The notes under the pieces: model-generated
Databases searched by the model: none
What the model was told of the DNA's origin: nothing
Seen by the model: only the letters and a program-made list of their open reading frames with translations
Shown here: piece by piece, positions 18,025 through 27,373 of the stretch
How positions within the stretch are numbered: position 1 is the stretch's first letter
Layout of the letters: the number at the start of each line of letters is the position of its first letter
Position numbers and translations under genes: made by a program
Source: Bradyrhizobium australiense
GTDB lineage: Bacteria > Pseudomonadota > Alphaproteobacteria > Rhizobiales > Xanthobacteraceae
Direction of reading: 5' to 3'
Assembly: GCF_013114825.1 (NCBI RefSeq)
Contig: NZ_JAAVLX010000007.1
Span: forward strand, 638,501 to 702,500
Length of the DNA stretch: 64,000 bases

Positions 18025-18813
18025 CTAGCTGCTCAATATCGATTCACCGTCGAGATGACGGGGAAAGAAAAAGAAGTTGTTGACGTAGAACTGTCCGTCC
18101 TTGCGGCCGCCGTCCGGCCGCAGCGCATCGGCGTCCTGAAGCCTGCGGGAATCGAACTGTTCCACTCCGATCACGTCGTTGTCCTTCAGGAAGAACCCCC
18201 GATAGGATTTATTCCGGAAGAATTCGAACACCAGGCGCGTCGCCTCGGCGCGGTGACGATCCTCCGCCTCTACCAGGAATATCGGCTGGCAGCGCTCCAG
18301 AAGCTCGACGGCGCCGTTCAGCACGTTCAGCTCGTGGCCTTCGACATCGATCTTCACGAACGCCACGTCCTGGTCGATGACCGCGTCGAGCCGCGCGATC
18401 GGCACATGGGCGGAAACGAGTCTCGCCGATGAATCGTTTCGCGCCTCCAGCGAGGCAAGGCCATATACTAATCCATCATCGCCTTGCGGAATGAACAGCT
18501 CGGCGTCGCCGTCATGATCCGACAGTGCGACCTCGTGGACACTCACATTGCGCGCCGAAGTTCGGCGCAACAGTCTGGCCATCTGCTGCGACGGCTCGAA
18601 GGCATGAACCTGCCGGGAAAGGCGCGCCAGCCGCCGCGTGTAGAGGCCGCAGTTTGCGCCGACGTCGACCGTCACCGCGTCATCGGGAATGACCTTGTCG
18701 AGATAAGATAGTTCCCGCTCCGCCGATTTGGGCCGCTTCATGAAATGCCAGTGCAGCCATATCGAGGGAAACGCATCCTTCACCAGCTCCTTGACGTGTT
18801 GCTTTGCGTTCAT
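18025..18813 (-). CDS. FkbM-family methyltransferase
   Basis: SAM-dependent O-methyltransferase of 262 residues. SAM-binding motif I is VDVGANCGLYTRRLA, with VHEVALSDHDGDAELFI and FVKIDVEGHELNVLNG typical of the FkbM fold. I chose ATG at 18813 because GAAGGGAAGCGGCA directly precedes it; the frame extends to 18930 but that overlaps the next gene upstream. Placed between ugd and manC, it probably methylates a sugar of the exopolysaccharide or a lipid-linked intermediate. Confidence 0.85.
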   Translation of the reverse strand: MNAKQHVKELVKDAFPSIWLHWHFMKRPKSAERELSYLDKVIPDDAVTVDVGANCGLYTRRLARLSRQVHAFEPSQQMARLLRRTSARNVSVHEVALSDHDGDAELFIPQGDDGLVYGLASLEARNDSSARLVSAHVPIARLDAVIDQDVAFVKIDVEGHELNVLNGAVELLERCQPIFLVEAEDRHRAEATRLVFEFFRNKSYRGFFLKDNDVIGVEQFDSRRLQDADALRPDGGRKDGQFYVNNFFFFPRHLDGESILSS

Positions 18814-18901
18814 TGCCGCTTCCCTTCGTGTCGCGCGCGCACGCCTCGCTGCGGCGTGCGTTGTCCCCGATGCGGATGTTGCCCTCCCATCCGGCCGCGC
18901 C

Positions 18902-20341
18902 TCAAACGCGGTCATAGATATCCTGCACACGAACGATATCGTCTTCCCCGAGATACGTTCCCGACTGGACCTCGATCAGGTTAAGAGGAACCTTTCCGGG
19001 ATTCTCCAAACGATGCATGCATCCCAAGGGGACGAAAATCGACTCGTTCTCTCGCAGCAGGATTTCCTCGTCATCGCGCGTGACTATCGCGGTGCCGTTC
19101 ACCACGACCCAATGTTCAGCGCGATGATAATGCTTTTGCAAAGATAGCTTGGCGCCGGGATTAACGGTGATGCGCTTGACCTGGAACCGCTCCCCGGCAT
19201 GGATCGACTGATAATAGCCCCAGGGACGATGGACGCTGTGGGTCTGGGTCGCGGAGCGATGGCCGTTTGCCTTCAGGCGCTCGACCAGTTTTCCGACATC
19301 CTGGTCGCGCTTGCGGCTGGTCACCAGCACGACATCCGGCGACGTAGCGATGACGAGGTCCTCGACCCCGAGCGCCGCGACCAGTTGCCCGTCGCCCCGC
19401 ACGTAGCAACCCGAAGCGTCTTCCACTACCGCATCGCCAATCACGACATTGCCCGACGAATCCTTCTCCGCCATCGACCACAAGGCCGACCAGCTCCCGA
19501 CATCGCTCCAGTCGAACGTGGCGGGAACGACCACCGCATTGTCGGTCTTCTCCATGATCGCGTAGTCCATCGAGATCGATGGGCATGTTTCGAACGCGCC
19601 TTCCTCGAGGCGAAGAAAATCGAGATCGCGGGTTGCGCCCATCAGCGCCTTGCGACAGGCGGCGAGCACCTCCGGCGCGCGGTGTGCTAATTCATCAATT
19701 AACTGGCGCGCCGGCAGCAGAAATATCCCGCTGTTCCAGACATGCTCGTCGCAGGCCAAAAGGCGCTCGACCGTCACCAGGTCCGGCTTCTCGACGAAGC
19801 TGGCAACGTTGCGAATGGGAGAAGCGGCATCCAGCTCATCGCCCATCCGGATATAGCCGAATCCGGTCGCTGCCGACGAAGGCCGCACGCCGAACAGGAC
19901 GAATCGGCCGTAGCGCGCGGCCGTGATGCCCGTCGATATGGCGGCACGAAATGCGGCGTGGTCGCGCACCCAGTGATCGACCGGCATTGCCAGCATCACG
20001 GCATCGGGATCGGCTTCGCTGGCGAGCAGCGCCGCAACCGCAATTGCGGGAGCTGTGTTTCTTCCGAACGGCTCGAGCACGATGTGCGGACTGTTGACGC
20101 CGACCGCGCGCAACTGCTCGCCGATCGCAAAGCGATGCTCGGCGTTTGCGATCACCATCGGATCGGTGAACAGCGAGCGATCGCCGACCCGCAGCGCCGT
20201 TTGCTGCAGCAAGGTGTTCTCGCCGAGCAGCGAGAGCAATTGTTTGGGGTAGGTTTCGCGGGAAAGCGGCCACAGCCGCGAGCCGGCGCCGCCGGACAGG
20301 AGAACGGGTACGATACGGCCGCGCGGCTCGATCATCGACAT
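18902..20341 (-). CDS. manC: Mannose-1-phosphate guanylyltransferase / mannose-6-phosphate isomerase
   Basis: Bifunctional enzyme of 479 residues giving GDP-mannose. The nucleotidyltransferase motif LLSGGAGSRLWPLSR lies near the N-terminus and FVEKPDL in the middle. The C-terminal cupin domain (RPWGYYQSIHAGERFQVK; KLSLQKHYHRAEHW) is the type II phosphomannose isomerase. The precursor GDP-mannose indicates mannose, or a GDP-mannose-derived sugar, in the polymer. No phosphomannomutase gene is in the window. The gene lies 33 bases after the initiating sugar transferase. Confidence 0.94.
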   Translation of the reverse strand: MSMIEPRGRIVPVLLSGGAGSRLWPLSRETYPKQLLSLLGENTLLQQTALRVGDRSLFTDPMVIANAEHRFAIGEQLRAVGVNSPHIVLEPFGRNTAPAIAVAALLASEADPDAVMLAMPVDHWVRDHAAFRAAISTGITAARYGRFVLFGVRPSSAATGFGYIRMGDELDAASPIRNVASFVEKPDLVTVERLLACDEHVWNSGIFLLPARQLIDELAHRAPEVLAACRKALMGATRDLDFLRLEEGAFETCPSISMDYAIMEKTDNAVVVPATFDWSDVGSWSALWSMAEKDSSGNVVIGDAVVEDASGCYVRGDGQLVAALGVEDLVIATSPDVVLVTSRKRDQDVGKLVERLKANGHRSATQTHSVHRPWGYYQSIHAGERFQVKRITVNPGAKLSLQKHYHRAEHWVVVNGTAIVTRDDEEILLRENESIFVPLGCMHRLENPGKVPLNLIEVQSGTYLGEDDIVRVQDIYDRV

Positions 20342-20374
20342 TGCATGTCCTTGGATGTTGCGACGTTGAGTCGG

Positions 20375-21139
20375 TCAGAATCCGCTTCCCGACAGGAATT
20401 CTTTGCGGATCGTGCGGATGATGATCATGATGTCCATCCGCAGCGACCACTTCTCGATGTAATCGAGATCGTAATCGATCCGCGAAACGGCGGGACCGAA
20501 CTCGGCCGTGCTCCCCCTGCAGCCGCTGACTTGCGCGAGCCCGGTAATGCCCGGCCGCGCCGTATGCCGCTGAAAATAATATGGCACGAGGTCTTCGTAA
20601 GGCAGATCCGCTGCCAACATTCCCGGCACATGCGGCCGGGGCCCGACCAGCGACATGTCGCCCTTGATCACATTGATCAGTTGCGGAATTTCGTCGAGGC
20701 TGGTCTTGCGCAGAATTCTTCCGACCGACGTCACGCGCGCGTCGCCCTGGATTGTCTGCCTTACGCCACGCACATCGCCTGCATCCGCGCGCATGGTGCG
20801 GAACTTGTAAATCTTGAAGCGGCGATTTCGGTAGCCGTAGCGGTATTGAAAGAACAGCACCGGGCCGGGCGACGTCGCCTTTATCGCGATTGCAATCACG
20901 ATCAGGAGAGGCGTGAAGAACAGCAACGCGCAGCTGGCCGCCATGACGTCAAAGATGCGCTTTGCGATCGATGCGGACGGTTCGTTTCGCGCCCTTCGTC
21001 GCGACCGCCGGCGGGCCCGATACGCGCTGTGCGTACCGCCGCCGGCAAATTCGACAGGACGGACTGATATCTCAGTTCGCTCCCTCCGAATCGGAGCAAC
21101 GTTGTTCCGATCGAAGTTGGCTGTCACGATGGAGGCCAT
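20375..21139 (-). CDS. Initiating phosphoglycosyl transferase (sugar transferase, WcaJ/ExoY type)
   Basis: Transfers the first sugar-phosphate to undecaprenyl phosphate at the inner membrane. 254 residues from the ATG at 21139, chosen for its GAGAGGAGAGTC ribosome-binding site. A hydrophobic hairpin (ASCALLFFTPLLIVIAIAIK) precedes the catalytic region with KFRTM, KTSLDEIPQLINV and SLVGPRP, and a C-terminal ARPGITGLAQVSG block. The short form lacks the four-helix N-terminus of WcaJ and is closer to ExoY/PssA. It is first in the minus-strand arm of the exopolysaccharide locus. Confidence 0.92.
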   Translation of the reverse strand: MASIVTANFDRNNVAPIRRERTEISVRPVEFAGGGTHSAYRARRRSRRRARNEPSASIAKRIFDVMAASCALLFFTPLLIVIAIAIKATSPGPVLFFQYRYGYRNRRFKIYKFRTMRADAGDVRGVRQTIQGDARVTSVGRILRKTSLDEIPQLINVIKGDMSLVGPRPHVPGMLAADLPYEDLVPYYFQRHTARPGITGLAQVSGCRGSTAEFGPAVSRIDYDLDYIEKWSLRMDIMIIIRTIRKEFLSGSGF

Positions 21140-21670
21140 GACTCTCCTCTCTGCGGGAACCGGATTGTGATCAAGCATTCGAGTTGCTCGACAACGAGCG
21201 TGACGCTTTCGCAGCAGCGAGCGTCCGCACTTCGCAGTCGCTAACACTTTCCAGAATTTTGAGCGAAATTTGGCGCGATTGCGAAACTGTGCCGCACTAC
21301 GACGGAACTGAATCGTTAACGAGATTTGTGCGGCGCGATATTCCGGTTTGTTCGGAGATGCTTAGCCTCGACTTGCCTGGTTAATGGGCTGCGCGTGACT
21401 CGACGCTGCTATGCATAATGGAAAATCGCGGAACAAATTCCATCGTCCGATTCTCGACGCATGCAGCGTCGCTGCACGGGCAACAAATGGCCGTCACGCC
21501 GTTGTTCTGAACGAGGTTGCTATCGAAAGCCAAGCGATCCGCTATAGCCCGACGAATGACAGTGATTGAGACACACGGGCTGGTGCGACGGTCGCAACGC
21601 TTCGGACGAAAATAGAGACGGCAGCGATTCGCGAGCCGTCCACTTAGCGGAACGCTTCCAGGAGGCGCTC
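21140..21670. other. Gene-free divergent control region of the exopolysaccharide locus
   Basis: 531 bases between the initiating transferase (minus) and the plus-strand arm. No convincing coding frame. It contains a spaced inverted repeat, GCCGCAC at 21291-21297 and GTGCGGC at 21328-21334, which could be a regulator site or chance. Promoters for both arms are expected here, but I cannot assign them with confidence. Confidence 0.5.
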
Positions 21671-21814
21671 ATGATGGCCGAACGTCTGGAAAGCCGTGCG
21701 TTGGTGCCGCACGATACATTGTCGCCCGATCGCAGGTTGAGGAACCGCATCATCATCGCGAATGCGATCGCGTGGATTGCGATCGGGATCCTGATCCGTC
21801 TGCTCCTTTACTAG
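21671..21814 (+). CDS. Small single-pass membrane protein (47 residues)
   Basis: Reads from ATG at 21671 after a strong CCAGGAGGCGCTC ribosome-binding site. The first 28 residues are charged; the last part is a hydrophobic helix (IIIANAIAWIAIGILIRLLLY) reaching the C-terminus. No family recognised. It lies 80 bases before the phosphatase gene at the head of the plus-strand exopolysaccharide arm. It could be a small regulator or stabiliser of the export machinery; function is not deducible. Confidence 0.5.
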   Translation: MMAERLESRALVPHDTLSPDRRLRNRIIIANAIAWIAIGILIRLLLY

Positions 21815-21893
21815 TCGTCTACTAGTGGCTGCATCTTGGCCCGTTGCGTCATGGATTGACCGCCGCGCGGTTCCATGATCGACATCTTATATC

Positions 21894-22628
21894 ATGCACC
21901 GATCGCCCGCGGCATCTTCGCGCTCCGTTAACGCTTCAGCGCCTGCCGATACACGCATCTATGCGGTCGGCGACATCCACGGCCGGGCCGACCTGCTGAG
22001 CGAGATCATTGCACGCATTGACGACGATATTCGGCGCAGGCCGATCGCCCACGCTATCGAAATCTATCTCGGCGACTACGTTGATCGCGGACCGCACTCC
22101 AAGACAGTGATCGATCTGCTCACGGTCAGACTCGTTGCCAATCGCGCAGTGTGTCTGCGCGGCAACCACGAAGCCGTGATGGAAGGCTTCCTTCAGGATC
22201 CCGCCATCCTGCAATACTGGCTGCAATTGGGCGGCATGCAGACGCTTGCATCGTATGGAGTCGAACTGCACAACGGAACCGAGACGGCAAACGATCTGCA
22301 TCGCCGCTTTCTCGACGCGTTTCCGCGTACTCACGAACTGTTCATGCAATGTTTGCGCACTCAGTTCAGTTGCGGCGACTTCCTGTTCGTGCACGCCGGC
22401 ATTCGTCCGGATGTCCCGATCGAGCATCAGGATGCCAACGATCTGATCTGGATTCGCGATGCATTCCTCAACTCCACGCGGAACCACGGACGATTTGTCG
22501 TGCACGGTCACACGCCCGTTGCGCATTCGGATATCCGACACAACCGAATCAACATCGATACTGCTGCGTGGCGGACGGGAACGCTGACCTGCATTGCCAT
22601 CGAAGGATCGACGATTCTCTTCCTGTGA
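21894..22628 (+). CDS. Serine/threonine protein phosphatase, PPP metallophosphoesterase family
   Basis: 244 residues with the PPP signature blocks in order: VGDIHGRADLL, GDYVDRGPHS, LRGNHEA, then late metal-binding histidines (FVHAGI; VVHGHTP). Bacterial PphA-like enzymes remove phosphate from Ser/Thr and sometimes Tyr or His. The gene precedes the export genes and a tyrosine autokinase, and no low-molecular-weight tyrosine phosphatase is seen in the locus. It may therefore act on the kinase or on another exopolysaccharide regulator (inference). No clear ribosome-binding site precedes the ATG. Confidence 0.85.
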   Translation: MHRSPAASSRSVNASAPADTRIYAVGDIHGRADLLSEIIARIDDDIRRRPIAHAIEIYLGDYVDRGPHSKTVIDLLTVRLVANRAVCLRGNHEAVMEGFLQDPAILQYWLQLGGMQTLASYGVELHNGTETANDLHRRFLDAFPRTHELFMQCLRTQFSCGDFLFVHAGIRPDVPIEHQDANDLIWIRDAFLNSTRNHGRFVVHGHTPVAHSDIRHNRINIDTAAWRTGTLTCIAIEGSTILFL

Positions 22629-22771
22629 CTCGCATGTCCTGTGACTCGCGTGCAACGACTCGTTAACGCATGCGCGCATATTGGGCACATGGAACTTCGT
22701 CATCACATTCTTTCGCCGTTTTTACTTCCATATGATCCGCGGCTGTTACGTGCATTCATGGAGATGCAGCT

Positions 22772-23359
22772 ATGCAGCAACGGTCGTCCAGCGCCGGCCC
22801 GACGCTTCCCTCTCTTCTCTTCGTCCTTGTAATAGCCGGCATCAGTGCCGGATTTTCGATTCGCGCTTCCGCGCAGACGCCGCCGTCGGCATCGTCTGCG
22901 GAGCGCTACATTCTCGGCCCGAACGATCGAATCAGGCTGAAGGTCTACGGCGAACCCGACATTACCGGCGAGTATGAAATCGACAATGGCGGTCAAGTTT
23001 CGATTCCGCTCGCCGGCCACATCAAGGCTGCGGGCGCGACGACGCGGCAGCTTGAAAAAGCGATCGCATCCGCGCTTGCAAAGGGAATCGTGCGCGATCC
23101 GCGTGTTAACGTCGAGATCGCGCAGTATCGCCCGTATTACATTCTCGGCGAAGTGAAGAAGAGCGGCGAATATCCATACCGCAATGGATTGACGGTGATG
23201 GATGCGATCGCAAGCGCGGGCGGCTTCACGTATCGTGCCAACGAGAACAAGGTCTTTCTCCGCCGTGCAGGTGCCGGTGCGGAAGAGACCTATCCTCTCG
23301 ATGCTCCCGTTCCGGTCTACCCCGGCGACAACATTCGGATTCCGGAACGCTACTTCTAG
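22772..23359 (+). CDS. Polysaccharide export protein, Wza/BexD-like (short form)
   Basis: 195 residues, outer-membrane-associated periplasmic protein for polymer export. A signal peptide (LPSLLFVLVIAGISAGFSI, then ASAQ) is followed by the Poly_export domain (YILGPNDRIRLKVYGEPD) and one SLBB domain (PYYILGEVKKSGEYPYRNG). There is no C-terminal membrane-spanning helix of the full Wza, so the outer-membrane pore may be provided by the barrel protein encoded next. GGAGATGCAGCT precedes the ATG. Confidence 0.9.
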   Translation: MQQRSSSAGPTLPSLLFVLVIAGISAGFSIRASAQTPPSASSAERYILGPNDRIRLKVYGEPDITGEYEIDNGGQVSIPLAGHIKAAGATTRQLEKAIASALAKGIVRDPRVNVEIAQYRPYYILGEVKKSGEYPYRNGLTVMDAIASAGGFTYRANENKVFLRRAGAGAEETYPLDAPVPVYPGDNIRIPERYF

Positions 23360-23658
23360 CGTCTCGGAATTGCAGATGGGGTGCATGCCGCTCATGAGCG
23401 GATGATGGCGCGTGTGTTGCGCTGTTGTCACAGTTCGCATTTTGCACATGCGAAATATTTTGCGACGCGAGGAAAACTTTTTTCGGCGAGGCGCGTTGCA
23501 AGCGAGCGCATCACTTCAATCTCACAACTCAAAAACCTTGCGCCCGCGTACCGAGTATGAGGCCTGCCGTTCTTATGCGCAGTCGACGATCATTATTTGA
23601 GCGATGGGCTTCGCCCGATAAGTGTTCGCCGCCTTCGCGTTCCCGCAAGGGATGGGTG

Positions 23659-25080
23659 ATGGGATTCGAGTCTGCATCGCTGAATTCGTCTGAAGGAAGC
23701 GGAGAGCGATCCCGCTCCATAGGCGCGCCCGGCCGATGCCGCTTCAACCTGTTGCCCGCGCCGGCGGCGGCCATCCTGCTCGGTCTCGGATCGTCCGCGA
23801 ATGCGCAAGCCATTCCGTGGACCAACGGAGAGTTCGCTTCACCCTGGAACGCGCAGAAAATCTTTGAACCTTCATCGCTGCCGGACAGGACCGATCCGGA
23901 CAACCGCGAAGAGATACCGCCCGAGGACATGCCGGTGAAAAAGCGACAGCAGCCTGGCTATGAACCCGTCGGTATTCGCGCCGGCTCCTGGATGTTCAAC
24001 CCGTCGCTGACCGCCGGCACTTTTTATGACAGCAACGTCTTTGCCTCGAACACCACCCAGCGTTCCGACATCGCGGCGGTGATTGAGCCGACCCTGCGCG
24101 CGCACTCGCTATGGGGAAGGCACGGTGTTGATCTGAAGCTGGATGCGCAGCAGACCGTCTATAACCAGAATTCAAGCCTGAACCAGACCAATGCCAGCCT
24201 GAAGGGCAACGGCTGGATCGACATTACGAAAGACACCATGCTGCTGGGCAGCTTTCAGATCGCGCATCTGAACGAAGGCGTCGGCACGCTCAGTTCGCCC
24301 AGCAATGCCATCTCGCCAACGCCGTACAACCTGATGTCCGGCGACGTCACGCTGCGCAGGGAGTTCAACCGGCTGACGACGTCGGTCGGCTTCCGCACCG
24401 ATTCCTACGACTACCAATCGACGCGCGCACAGGACGGCAGCGTCATCAACCAGGATGCCCGCGACGGGCAGATCTATGCACTCCACAGCCGGATCGACTA
24501 CGCGATCTCTTCCACGCTCGGCTGGTTCGGCGGCGTCGAAGGCAATCAGCGCGACATCAAGGGAACGCCGGGCCACACCCTGGACTCGCAAGGCTATCGC
24601 GCGCTGTCCGGAATCACTGTCGGGCTGAGCAACCTTATCACCGGCGAATTCGGCGCCGGTTACGTCCAGCAGCGTTTCGACGATCCCTCGATCGGCATGA
24701 TCGAGGGCCCTTCCTATCGCGCGCGGCTGACGTGGCGGCCCACCCGCCTGCTCGACGTGCATTTCAATGCCGAACAGCTCGTGACGCAGACCACCGATAC
24801 CAGTGCCACCGGCGTGCTTGCGAACGCGGTTCAACTCGGCCTCGACTACGAACTGCGGCGCAACGTCATCTTGTCACTCGCAGGCGGCTACGAGAACGAC
24901 CGGTTCTTCGGCCAGATCCGCAAGGACCACGTGCTGACGTCCGACACGCGCGTCAAATATCTCGTCAACCGCTTCGGCGCCGTTTCCGCCTACTACCGCT
25001 ACACCAAGCGCGACAGCGACATTCCCGTCTTCACCTTCGACAAACACCTGGTAGGAATGAATGTTACAGCGCAATTCTGA
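23659..25080 (+). CDS. Outer-membrane beta-barrel protein of polysaccharide export
   Basis: 473 residues from the ATG at 23659, preceded by AAGGGATGGG; upstream in-frame starts at 23557 and 23575 are possible. A hydrophobic segment ending in SSANAQA is a likely signal peptide. The body has alternating amphipathic strands and a final strand ending in aromatic phenylalanine (MNVTAQF), as in outer-membrane barrels of the BBP2/VpsM class found in exopolysaccharide loci. Its last 20 bases overlap the start of the autokinase gene. Probable role: polymer secretion pore or its partner. Confidence 0.78.
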   Translation: MGFESASLNSSEGSGERSRSIGAPGRCRFNLLPAPAAAILLGLGSSANAQAIPWTNGEFASPWNAQKIFEPSSLPDRTDPDNREEIPPEDMPVKKRQQPGYEPVGIRAGSWMFNPSLTAGTFYDSNVFASNTTQRSDIAAVIEPTLRAHSLWGRHGVDLKLDAQQTVYNQNSSLNQTNASLKGNGWIDITKDTMLLGSFQIAHLNEGVGTLSSPSNAISPTPYNLMSGDVTLRREFNRLTTSVGFRTDSYDYQSTRAQDGSVINQDARDGQIYALHSRIDYAISSTLGWFGGVEGNQRDIKGTPGHTLDSQGYRALSGITVGLSNLITGEFGAGYVQQRFDDPSIGMIEGPSYRARLTWRPTRLLDVHFNAEQLVTQTTDTSATGVLANAVQLGLDYELRRNVILSLAGGYENDRFFGQIRKDHVLTSDTRVKYLVNRFGAVSAYYRYTKRDSDIPVFTFDKHLVGMNVTAQF

Positions 25081-27373
25081 CCTGCCCTATGTGGTCCCCG
25101 ACGAGCCTCCGGTTCGCCAAGCAGAAGGCTGGCAGTATCCGAGCGTCGATCTGCGCGAGATGGGCCGCATTCTGCGCCGTCGCTACAGGCTGGTGGTACT
25201 GCCGGTCGCCGTCCTGCTCGGGCTGGCGCTGACCTACCTGATGCTCGCGACCACTTTATATACGGCAACATCGACCGTGCTGGTCGATCCGCGCCGCGCC
25301 AATGTCGTCGAGACCAACCAGTCCGTGCTGTCGAATTTTGGCACGGACGACGCCACCATCGAAAGCCAGACGCTGCTGATCCAGTCGGTGGCAATATTGA
25401 TGCGCGTCGTCGGCAAGTTGAAGCTGACGGAAGATACGGAATTCACGCCCAAACCCGGCCTCCTCGATCCGATCAAGCGGCTGTTCAGCAGCAGCGGACC
25501 GAGTGACGGTGCAAGCCCCGAAGACGCCGCGAGAGCGCGATCGGTCGAGATCCTTCAGAAGCGGATGAAGGTGACGAGGCAGGGCACCACCTTCCTGGTC
25601 GACATCGCCGTCAGCTCGGAATCGCCGCAGAAGGCCGCAACCATCGCAAACGCGGTTGCGGACGCGTATTTCGACGAACAGGTTCGCGCCAAATACGATG
25701 CCACGCGCATTGCGGCGAACTGGCTCAACGGTCAGATCGACGAGTTGAAGTCGCGAGTCGTTGCATCCGAGAAGGCGGTCGAGGATTTTCGTTCGGCCAA
25801 CAACCTGACGGTTTCGCAGGGCGTAACGCTCAACGACCAGCAGATCACCGACCTCAACAGCAAGCTGATCGCCGGGCGCGCGCAAACGGCGGAGGCGCGA
25901 GCAAAATACGAGCAGGTTCAGGACATCGCAAAATCCGGTGGTGATCCCGGCGGCATCAACGCGGCCATTTCCTCGGAAATGATCACCAAGCTGCGCACCC
26001 AGTACGCCGACATCGCCAAGAACGAGGCCGACCTATCGAGCAAATATGGCGCGCGTCATCCCCTCGTCGCGAATGTCCGCGCCCAGCGGCGCGACACGCA
26101 AAAGCTCATCAACGAGGAAATCCGCCGCATACTGGAGAGCACGAAGCACGACTATGACGTGGCGCGTTCGCGCGAAGCGTCACTGCAGCAGAGCCTCGAC
26201 CAGCTCCAGGGTGTGTCCACTTCATCGGGCCAGGCTCAGGTGCGCTTACGCGAACTGCAACGCGAGGCCGAGGCCAACCGCACGCAGTATGAGTCCTATC
26301 TCGCACGTTCCAAGGAAACGACGGCGCAAGAGAGCCTGGAGATGCCCGACTCTCGAATTGTGACCAAGGCCAGCATTCCGATCAGGCCGTCATCGCCGAA
26401 GACGATGTTGATCCTGGGCCTTGCCGTGATGCTCGGGCTCGGGGCGGGCAGCGTGCTGGCTTTCCTCGCCGATTATCTCGACGGCCGCATCAAGACGCTC
26501 GAACAGGCCGAAGCCATTGCGGGCGTGCCGGCCCTTGCCGCGGTTCCGCTGATCGGTGCGCGAGAGTTGGCCCGGCTCGCCCGGCGCGGACGCAGCGAAC
26601 TCGACAGTTACGATCCGAAGACCACGAAACTGCTGCCGCCGGCGCTGCAGCCGCCCTTGACGCGCTACGCGATCGACGAGCCCGGCACGTTCTTCGCGGA
26701 GGCCATCCGCGCGGTCCGCCTGTCGCTGCAACGGACGATGCGGTCGCAGCCGGTGAAGGTCGTGCAGGTCACCTCGGCACTCGACAGCGAGGGCAAAACC
26801 ACGCTTGCCATCAACCTGGCGCAGTCGCTGGCAACCCTCGGCATCCGAACGCTGCTCATCGATGGCGACCTCCGCAATCCACAAGTGACCCGCTCACTGT
26901 GTCCGCGCGCCGACGCCGGACTGCTGGAAGTCGCGATCGGACACGCCGCCCCGGAGCGCGCCATTCTCGTCGATCAAAGCACGGGGCTTTCCATTCTGCC
27001 GTCGACCAGGATCAAGCAGGTCGAATACATCACGGAGCTGATGTTCTCCGACCGCATCGTCGACGTTCTCGATCACTTCCGTCACCGCTACGAATTGATC
27101 GTGATCGACTCACCGCCGCTGGTGCCCTTGGTCGATGGCCGCGCGCTCGCCGAACTGGCCGACCGCATCATTCTGGCGCTGGCCTGGGACCAGACGCCCG
27201 GCGAAGTACTGTCCCATGCCATGGACCTGCTGTACCCCGTCAGCGACCGGATCATGGGAACGGTGCTGACCCGCGTCGATCTCAGCCGCCTGCAGTTCTA
27301 TGACTATTACCGCAGTTCGGCTTACCTGAAGCCGTATGGCACCGCGGGCCTGAATGCCGGAGCCGCGCGGTGA
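25061..27373 (+). CDS. Polysaccharide co-polymerase / tyrosine autokinase (Wzc/ExoP family)
   Basis: 770 residues. A Wzz domain with a first membrane segment (LVVLPVAVLLGLALTYLM), a long periplasmic coiled-coil region, a second membrane segment (MLILGLAVMLGLGAGSVLAF) and a cytoplasmic BY-kinase domain. Kinase motifs: Walker A SALDSEGKTT, Walker A' TLLIDGDLRNP, Walker B LIVIDSPPLVP. The C-terminal tail carries five tyrosines (FYDYYRSSAYLKPYG), the usual autophosphorylation cluster. It controls chain length and export through cycles of phosphorylation. Starts within the barrel gene (20-base overlap) with AGGA upstream. Confidence 0.94.
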   Translation: MLQRNSDLPYVVPDEPPVRQAEGWQYPSVDLREMGRILRRRYRLVVLPVAVLLGLALTYLMLATTLYTATSTVLVDPRRANVVETNQSVLSNFGTDDATIESQTLLIQSVAILMRVVGKLKLTEDTEFTPKPGLLDPIKRLFSSSGPSDGASPEDAARARSVEILQKRMKVTRQGTTFLVDIAVSSESPQKAATIANAVADAYFDEQVRAKYDATRIAANWLNGQIDELKSRVVASEKAVEDFRSANNLTVSQGVTLNDQQITDLNSKLIAGRAQTAEARAKYEQVQDIAKSGGDPGGINAAISSEMITKLRTQYADIAKNEADLSSKYGARHPLVANVRAQRRDTQKLINEEIRRILESTKHDYDVARSREASLQQSLDQLQGVSTSSGQAQVRLRELQREAEANRTQYESYLARSKETTAQESLEMPDSRIVTKASIPIRPSSPKTMLILGLAVMLGLGAGSVLAFLADYLDGRIKTLEQAEAIAGVPALAAVPLIGARELARLARRGRSELDSYDPKTTKLLPPALQPPLTRYAIDEPGTFFAEAIRAVRLSLQRTMRSQPVKVVQVTSALDSEGKTTLAINLAQSLATLGIRTLLIDGDLRNPQVTRSLCPRADAGLLEVAIGHAAPERAILVDQSTGLSILPSTRIKQVEYITELMFSDRIVDVLDHFRHRYELIVIDSPPLVPLVDGRALAELADRIILALAWDQTPGEVLSHAMDLLYPVSDRIMGTVLTRVDLSRLQFYDYYRSSAYLKPYGTAGLNAGAAR

